Shown in pieces: positions 5,444-9,897 of a stretch of DNA of 9,897 nucleotides. The position numbers were made by a program, and so were the translations under genes. How positions within the stretch are numbered: the stretch's first letter is position 1; each line of letters opens with the position of its first letter. The notes under the pieces were generated by a model. It was not told where the DNA came from. It did no database searches and saw nothing but the letters and a program-made list of their open reading frames with translations. This DNA is from Caryophanales bacterium UBA6768 (GTDB lineage: Bacteria > Bacillota > Bacilli > Bacillales_D > Amphibacillaceae), in the NCBI GenBank assembly GCA_002453315.1, contig DKGO01000015.1:1-9897 (forward strand), given 5' to 3'.

Positions 5444-6535
5444 ATGAAAGTCATGACAATTCTTGGAACAAGACCAGAGATTATCCGTTTGAGCTTAATT
5501 ATTAAAAAGTTAGATAAATATGCTGACAATCATGTACTCGTTCATACAGGGCAAAATTTCACTTCGACGTTAAGTGATGTATTTTTTCAACAATTGTCAT
5601 TGCGAAAGCCGGATTATATTTTAAATCATACACAGCAATCACTAGGAAATCAGCTTTCGCTTATGTTTTCCAAGCTAGAGAAAATATTTCTGAAAGAAAA
5701 ACCAGATAAGCTGCTTGTTTTAGGCGATACAAATAGTGGATTGAGCACAATTTTAGCGGAAAGAATGGGCATTAAAGTTTTTCATATGGAGGCTGGCAAT
5801 CGTTGTTTTGATTGGAATGTGCCAGAAGAAGTAAATCGTAAATTAATCGATAGCATTGCTTCTATTAATTTACCGTATACCCCGAATAGCAAAGAGAATT
5901 TAATGCGAGAAGGGGTAAGCAATGAACGGATTTACGTAACTGGAAATCCTATTTTTGAAGTGTTGACACATTATTCTCAAGAGATTAATAGTAGCGACAT
6001 ATTAAATAAGCTAAATCTAGAAAAAGAAAAGTATATGCTCGTGACAATTCATCGCACAGAAAATGTTGATGATGAACAAAATTTAGTCAATATAATCAAT
6101 GGGTTAAGTGATGTTGCCAATTACTATAATCAAAGAATGATCTGTAGCCTACATCCCCGCACAGCCTCTAAGCTAAATGACATTATTTTAAAGAATCTAT
6201 CTCCGCTCCTTGAATTTAATGAACCATTCGGATTTTTTGACTTCATTACACTTGAAAAAAATGCTTCTCTCGTATTGACAGACAGTGGAACAGTTCAAGA
6301 AGAATGCTGTATTTTTCAAGTTCCGACCGTAACTGTTCGTACGACAACGGAACGACCAGAAACAATTGAGTGTGGAAGTAACATGCTTGCAGGCGTCGAT
6401 CAGACGTTCATATCAAAAGCTGCCCAAATCATGTTTGAACAGGATAGGAAGTGGGTTTGTCCAGAAGGCTATAAAGACCTTCATGTATCTAAAAAGGTAC
6501 TGAACTTATTAATGGGGGGAACCGGTGATGTTTAA
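5444..6535 (+). CDS. UDP-sugar 2-epimerase, FnlC/CapG/WbvD type
   Basis: It belongs to the non-hydrolysing UDP-GlcNAc 2-epimerase family (WecB fold, 363 residues). Visible landmarks are GTRPEIIRLS at the N-terminus, D95 in GDTNSG, E116 in HMEAGNRCFD, E128 in PEEVNRK, H203 in HRTENVDD, and DSGTVQEE followed by TERPETIECGSNMLAG. The acidic residues and His correspond to D95, E117, E131 and H213 of E. coli WecB. The run MEAGNRCFD..VPEE.NRK.ID....INLPYT, and DSGT rather than DSGG, are as I recall them from FnlC/CapG/WbjD/WbvD enzymes, which epimerise 6-deoxy-L-hexosamine UDP-sugars at C2 rather than UDP-GlcNAc itself. The dehydratase and reductase genes that follow fit that role. The ATG lies 7 bases after AAAAGGGGAG (5428-5436). 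It overlaps the next gene by 8 bases. Plain UDP-GlcNAc to UDP-ManNAc epimerisation is the alternative. Confidence 0.9.
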   Translation: MKVMTILGTRPEIIRLSLIIKKLDKYADNHVLVHTGQNFTSTLSDVFFQQLSLRKPDYILNHTQQSLGNQLSLMFSKLEKIFLKEKPDKLLVLGDTNSGLSTILAERMGIKVFHMEAGNRCFDWNVPEEVNRKLIDSIASINLPYTPNSKENLMREGVSNERIYVTGNPIFEVLTHYSQEINSSDILNKLNLEKEKYMLVTIHRTENVDDEQNLVNIINGLSDVANYYNQRMICSLHPRTASKLNDIILKNLSPLLEFNEPFGFFDFITLEKNASLVLTDSGTVQEECCIFQVPTVTVRTTTERPETIECGSNMLAGVDQTFISKAAQIMFEQDRKWVCPEGYKDLHVSKKVLNLLMGGTGDV

Positions 6536-7514
6536 AGATAGAGTCATCCTTGTAACGGGTGGCACAGGCTCGTGGGGGTATGAATTAGTTTCTCAGTTAC
6601 TAAAAGAAAAGCCGAAAGAAATTCGAATCTTTTCTAGAAATGAAAATAATCAAGTGCTCATGAAACGTAAATTTGCTTCAAACCCTCTTCTTCATTTTAT
6701 TATTGGGGATATAAAGGAAGAAAGTTCTGTTTGCTCTACTTTTGAAAACGTTGATTATGTATTTCATTTGGCCGCATTAAAGCATGTAAGCGTATGTGAA
6801 GAACAACCATATGAAGCATTGAAAACAAATGTTGATGGAACTCAAAATGTAATCCATGCTGCAATAAAAAACAAAGTGAAAAAAGTGATTTATATATCGA
6901 CAGATAAAGCCGCCAATCCAACGAACTTTTATGGCTTAACAAAATCAATTGGCGAAAAGTTGGCGATTCATGCAAATCTTTTAAGTTCAGATACTAAATT
7001 TGTCTGTATACGCGCTGGGAATGTGCTTGGTTCGAATGGAAGTGTCGTGCATATTTTTAAAAAACAAATAGAAGCGAAAGAAAAAATTACAATTACTCAT
7101 GAAAACATGACACGATTTTTTTTAACTTTAGAGGATGCTGTTTCACTATTATTTAAAGCAGCGAGAGAAAGTAAAGGGGGCGAGACATTTGTTATGAAAA
7201 TGCCCTCTTGCCGAATTGTAGATTTGGCAAATGTACTTGGGGATGCTTATGGAGAAAAAGTGCAATTTGAACAATTAGGTATACGACCAGGTGAAAAGCT
7301 TCATGAGATTTTATTTTCGGAATATGAAAGCTTGAATACGGTTGTCTATGATTCAAATTATTATGTCATTTTACCGACAATCAAAATTCAGCATTTGGAT
7401 GAACATTACCGTCATCACCAGGCTGTTAAACTTGAAAGTTATGTTTCAAAAGATTACCTAATGTCAAGCACTGAGATCCAACAGATGTTACAGAAGGGAA
7501 AGTTTGTACCATGA
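6528..7514 (+). CDS. UDP-GlcNAc 4,6-dehydratase (PseB/FlaA1/CapE-like SDR)
   Basis: This 328-residue extended SDR probably converts UDP-GlcNAc to a UDP-4-keto-6-deoxy hexosamine, with inversion at C5 as in PseB/FlaA1 and CapE. It has the NAD(P) motif GGTGSWG (11-17), HLAALKHV, catalytic STDKAANP (S124, T125, D126, K127) and YGLTK (Y135, K139). The downstream stretch RFFLTLEDAVSLL, GGETFVMKMPSCRIVDLANV, then GIRPGEKLHEIL is typical of short FlaA1/PseB-type enzymes without the membrane part of WbpM/CapD. CapE and FnlA, as I recall, have Met in place of the catalytic Tyr; Tyr here is PseB-like. Start: ATG 6528 lies 7 bases after GGGGGGA (6514-6520); GTG 6525 is less well spaced. No PseC-type aminotransferase is visible, which argues against pseudaminic acid unless it lies outside the window. 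It overlaps both neighbours (8 and 4 bases). Confidence 0.9.
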   Translation: MFKDRVILVTGGTGSWGYELVSQLLKEKPKEIRIFSRNENNQVLMKRKFASNPLLHFIIGDIKEESSVCSTFENVDYVFHLAALKHVSVCEEQPYEALKTNVDGTQNVIHAAIKNKVKKVIYISTDKAANPTNFYGLTKSIGEKLAIHANLLSSDTKFVCIRAGNVLGSNGSVVHIFKKQIEAKEKITITHENMTRFFLTLEDAVSLLFKAARESKGGETFVMKMPSCRIVDLANVLGDAYGEKVQFEQLGIRPGEKLHEILFSEYESLNTVVYDSNYYVILPTIKIQHLDEHYRHHQAVKLESYVSKDYLMSSTEIQQMLQKGKFVP

Positions 7515-8347
7515 TTGTCTTTGTTTTTGGCAGTCGAGGGATGGCAGGGCATATGATTGCAAACTATTTAAAAAGCAAAACAGATTATGAAGTTTTTACA
7601 AGTTCGAGGGAAAGCCCAACGACTAGAAACCATTATCAATTAGATGTGGAAAACACAAATAAGGTAATGGCCACATTAAATGAAGTTAAACCAGACGTAA
7701 TCATTAACTGTATTGGCATTTTAAATGATAAAGCATCCCAAAACCAACAAATGGCTTGCGAGATCAATGGAGTTTTCCCTCACCGCCTCGCGCAATGGGC
7801 AGATGACAATAACGCAAAAGTAATTCAAATCAGTACGGATTGTGTGTATTCAGGCAATAAAGGAAATTATGCAGAAATGGATAAGCCAGATGGTACGACG
7901 ATGTATGCTGTTAGCAAAAGGTTAGGAGAGTTAGATAACAACCGAAATATTACGATTCGAACATCAATTATCGGACCTGAATTACGAGCGAATGGTATCG
8001 GTCTTTTCCAGTGGTTTATGAAGCAAAAAGGAGAAGTTTATGGTTTTCAAAATGTACGTTGGAACGGTGTGACCACACTAGAACTGGCCAAAGGAATTCT
8101 TGCCGTCATTGAACAGCAAATAACAGGACTCTATCATTTCATTGCTCCTCAAACAATATCGAAATACGACCTGCTGAAATTAATTCAATCTACTTTTGAC
8201 AAAAATGATGTAACCATTCTTCCTGCTGATACGCCAGTATTAGACCGAACGTTAAAAAATACACGTACAGACTTTCATTACGAAACACCTCATTACGAAA
8301 AGATGTTGGCAGAATTGAAAGCGTGGATGAAGCAAGGTGGCGACTAA
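7511..8347 (+). CDS. RmlD-like sugar-nucleotide 4-reductase (SDR)
   Basis: It resembles dTDP-4-dehydrorhamnose reductase (RmlD), which reduces the C4 keto group of an activated sugar with NAD(P)H. The 278 residues carry GSRGMAGH at the N-terminus (7-14), INCIGILND, ISTDCVYSG (S108, T109, D110) and YAVSK (Y132, K136), then IRTSIIG and GLYHF. It has no C-terminal cupin domain, unlike CapF/FnlB (about 370 residues). It is therefore closer in build to WbvR, the RmlD-like reductase that makes UDP-L-RhaNAc in Vibrio cholerae O37. No rmlA, rmlB or rmlC lies beside it, so dTDP-rhamnose synthesis is less likely as its role here. The ATG overlaps the previous stop by 4 bases (ATGA) with AAGGGA (7495-7500) upstream, which implies translational coupling. 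Confidence 0.87.
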   Translation: MIVFVFGSRGMAGHMIANYLKSKTDYEVFTSSRESPTTRNHYQLDVENTNKVMATLNEVKPDVIINCIGILNDKASQNQQMACEINGVFPHRLAQWADDNNAKVIQISTDCVYSGNKGNYAEMDKPDGTTMYAVSKRLGELDNNRNITIRTSIIGPELRANGIGLFQWFMKQKGEVYGFQNVRWNGVTTLELAKGILAVIEQQITGLYHFIAPQTISKYDLLKLIQSTFDKNDVTILPADTPVLDRTLKNTRTDFHYETPHYEKMLAELKAWMKQGGD

Positions 8348-9245
8348 CACTTTATTAATCACTGGGGGAGATGGCTTTTCAGGTCAACATGCTTATCAGT
8401 ACTTTCTTGATCGAGGCTATAACGTATTTACAACATCAAGACAAACTGAAAATGAGCATACATTTAAATTAGATTTAACGGATCAACGAAGGGTACAACG
8501 AATGATTGAACAATTGAAACCTAATTATGTTTTACATTTGGCAGGACAAAATGAAGTAAGCAAATCATGGAAAGACCCATTATGTACTTTTGAAGCAAAT
8601 GTAACGGCTACGTTGACATTGATGGAGGCGATTAGACAATTTCATCTGCAAACAAACATTGTCATTGTTGGCTCAATACTTGAAGATGATTTAGTTGAAA
8701 ATACGAGCGCTTCACATCCTTATGGATTAACTAAAGCCTTCCAAGCGTTAACCGCTAAAAAATGGGTTGACTTTTATCAATTAAACATTATCATTGCAAA
8801 ACCGGTCAATCTCATTGGTCCTGGTTTTTCAGATGGTGTGTGTGCACAATTTGCTAAACAGATCGCAAAAATGGAAGCACACAATCATCCAGAAATGCTG
8901 ACCGTTTCAAATCCGGCAGTTATGAGAGATTTCCTAGATGTTCGCGATGCGATTCGAGCTTACGAAGTATTATTGTTAAAAGGAGAAACCGGTACCTCTT
9001 ATGATATTGGAACGGGTGTTTATACTTCGCTTATGGATGTCGTAAAGCTGTATCAACAATTATCAAAAATATCATTTCCGATTGATATTCAACATCAGTC
9101 TGTTCAAGTACTTTCACGAGTAGCTAATCAAGATAAATTAAGCAGTCTTGAGTGGTCCCAAAACTATACGATTAAACAATCATTGCTAGATTGTTTAAAT
9201 TTTTATAGAAGAATAATGAAAGCGGGGGGAGATGAAGCTGGATAA
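8337..9245 (+). CDS. NAD-dependent epimerase/dehydratase family protein (extended SDR)
   Basis: It is an extended SDR most like the GDP-mannose 4,6-dehydratase/GDP-6-deoxy-mannose reductase group: GGDGFSGQH (10-18), HLAGQNEVSKSWKDP, a conserved NLIGPG, FAKQIAKME, RDFLDVRDAIRAYEVLL and GTSYDIGTGVYTS. The length of 302 residues fits a reductase or epimerase of that group better than the longer dehydratases. Catalytic YGLTK is present (Y129, K133) and S113 may be the catalytic Ser, but the usual SSSEVYG-like motif is replaced by GSILEDDL and the segment from Ser to Tyr is only 16 residues, shorter than usual. The start is GTG 8337, overlapping the previous gene by 11 bases; the Rossmann strand LLITGG begins six codons later, so no later start fits. 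The Shine-Dalgarno is weak, so coupling is likely. The substrate is unknown. Confidence 0.8.
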   Translation: MATNTLLITGGDGFSGQHAYQYFLDRGYNVFTTSRQTENEHTFKLDLTDQRRVQRMIEQLKPNYVLHLAGQNEVSKSWKDPLCTFEANVTATLTLMEAIRQFHLQTNIVIVGSILEDDLVENTSASHPYGLTKAFQALTAKKWVDFYQLNIIIAKPVNLIGPGFSDGVCAQFAKQIAKMEAHNHPEMLTVSNPAVMRDFLDVRDAIRAYEVLLLKGETGTSYDIGTGVYTSLMDVVKLYQQLSKISFPIDIQHQSVQVLSRVANQDKLSSLEWSQNYTIKQSLLDCLNFYRRIMKAGGDEAG

Positions 9246-9897
9246 AGTATCAGTTATAATTCCAGTTTATAATTGTCAATACGTTGATCAGGCGATTGAA
9301 AGTGCATTAAACCAAACGTATTCTCATCTCGAAGTGATTGTTGTAAACGATGGTTCAACAAACTATCTTAATAAAATTGAATCTTATCGAAAAAAAATCA
9401 AAATCATTCATCAACCGAATGGTGGAACAGCGTCAGCACTCAATACAGGTATTCAGCATTCAACAGGTGATTATATTACGTGGTTAAGTGCTGATGATCT
9501 TTTTTACCGAGATAAAACGGAGAAACAGCTGAACTTTATGCGGAAATTAAATATCAATATTAGCTATGGTGGCTTTGTTCATATTGATCACTCCGGGAAA
9601 GTAATTTCTGAATCCATGCTAGGGACTGCATTCCCGGATCGACTGTCATTTCTGAAAGCGATGAAAAATTTTTGCCCCGTTAATGGCTGTACAGTCATGT
9701 TGAAAAAAGAAGTATTTGAGAAATGTGGAATGTTTAATGAGGACATTCCGTATGCTCATGATTATGAGTTTTGGCTGCGAACTCTTGCATATTATGACTT
9801 TCATCTTTTTAACTATCCATTAGTTCAATATCGAATTCACGATGAAATGGGAACAATTAAATATAAAAAAGCAGTTTTGTTGGAAGCTAAGCAGTTA
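9232..9897 (+). CDS. Family 2 glycosyltransferase (3' end outside window)
   Basis: The frame is open to the window edge (222 codons). The protein has the GT-A fold start VSVIIPVYN (6-14), SALNQTYSHLEVIVVNDGST (D40), the NGGTASALNTGI segment (63-74), the metal-binding WLSADDLF (D88, D89) and, after the second half, GCTVMLKKEVFEKCGMF and HDYEFWLR (D177, E179), all typical of GT2 enzymes that extend surface polysaccharides. In B. subtilis the GT2 protein CgeD also serves spore-surface glycosylation. ATG 9232 overlaps the previous gene by 14 bases, but GGGGGGAG (9224-9231) directly touches it; CTG at 9238 would give MDKVSVIIP with a 6-base spacing, see findings. The last residues and any C-terminal domain are not visible. 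Confidence 0.9.
   Translation, partial: MKLDKVSVIIPVYNCQYVDQAIESALNQTYSHLEVIVVNDGSTNYLNKIESYRKKIKIIHQPNGGTASALNTGIQHSTGDYITWLSADDLFYRDKTEKQLNFMRKLNINISYGGFVHIDHSGKVISESMLGTAFPDRLSFLKAMKNFCPVNGCTVMLKKEVFEKCGMFNEDIPYAHDYEFWLRTLAYYDFHLFNYPLVQYRIHDEMGTIKYKKAVLLEAKQL

Noticed and set aside
6528..7514. Assignment to pseudaminic acid biosynthesis (PseB)
   Set aside because: The family match is good, but no PseC, PseH, PseG, PseI or PseF genes are visible and the neighbours are a 2-epimerase and a reductase.
7511..8347. dTDP-L-rhamnose synthesis by the RmlD-like protein
   Set aside because: rmlA, rmlB and rmlC are absent nearby and the adjacent enzymes act on UDP-hexosamines; it remains possible only if those genes lie beyond the window.

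Overview
The window looks like chromosomal DNA from a spore-forming, AT-rich Firmicute of the family Bacillaceae. The left edge carries the housekeeping pair spxA (3' part) and mecA, which are close to the Bacillus proteins along their length. Ribosome binding sites are strong AAAGGAGG/AAGGGGAG types. A block of small Cys/His-rich proteins of spore-coat character, one behind a textbook sigma-K promoter, points to endospore formation. No RNA genes, insertion sequences, phage genes or CRISPR arrays are visible.

Layout. (1) 1-1202: end of spxA with its terminator, a structured leader, then mecA with its terminator. (2) 1226-2828: a promoter-like region and a full-length cardiolipin synthase gene, ending in a hairpin. 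(3) 2841-3948, minus strand: three small genes for probable spore-coat or spore-surface proteins. The middle one has a perfect sigma-K promoter (3469-3495) and probably co-transcribes the 86-residue gene downstream; the third ends at a strong bidirectional terminator. (4) 4176-9897, plus strand: a small 74-residue protein, a hairpin, then a tightly packed run of six genes whose last four junctions overlap by 4 to 14 bases. These encode a CgeB-like glycosyltransferase, a UDP-sugar 2-epimerase, a PseB/CapE-like 4,6-dehydratase, an RmlD-like reductase, a further extended SDR, and a family 2 glycosyltransferase cut by the window edge.

How the parts fit. The plus-strand run reads as a nucleotide-sugar and glycan assembly operon. 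The 2-epimerase carries the sequence signature of the FnlC/CapG/WbvD group rather than of ordinary WecB/MnaA. Together with the 5-inverting-type dehydratase and the reductase, this suggests a UDP-activated 6-deoxy-L-hexosamine (L-FucNAc, L-QuiNAc or L-RhaNAc type) made from UDP-GlcNAc. Because the operon lies next to small sporulation-type proteins and starts with a small-barrel protein plus a CgeB-like transferase (compare cgeAB of B. subtilis), the best reading is a spore-surface (crust or exosporium) glycosylation locus inserted beside the conserved spx-mecA region. The exact sugar and its acceptor are inference. Several intercistronic hairpins suggest that the small structural proteins are made in excess over the enzymes.
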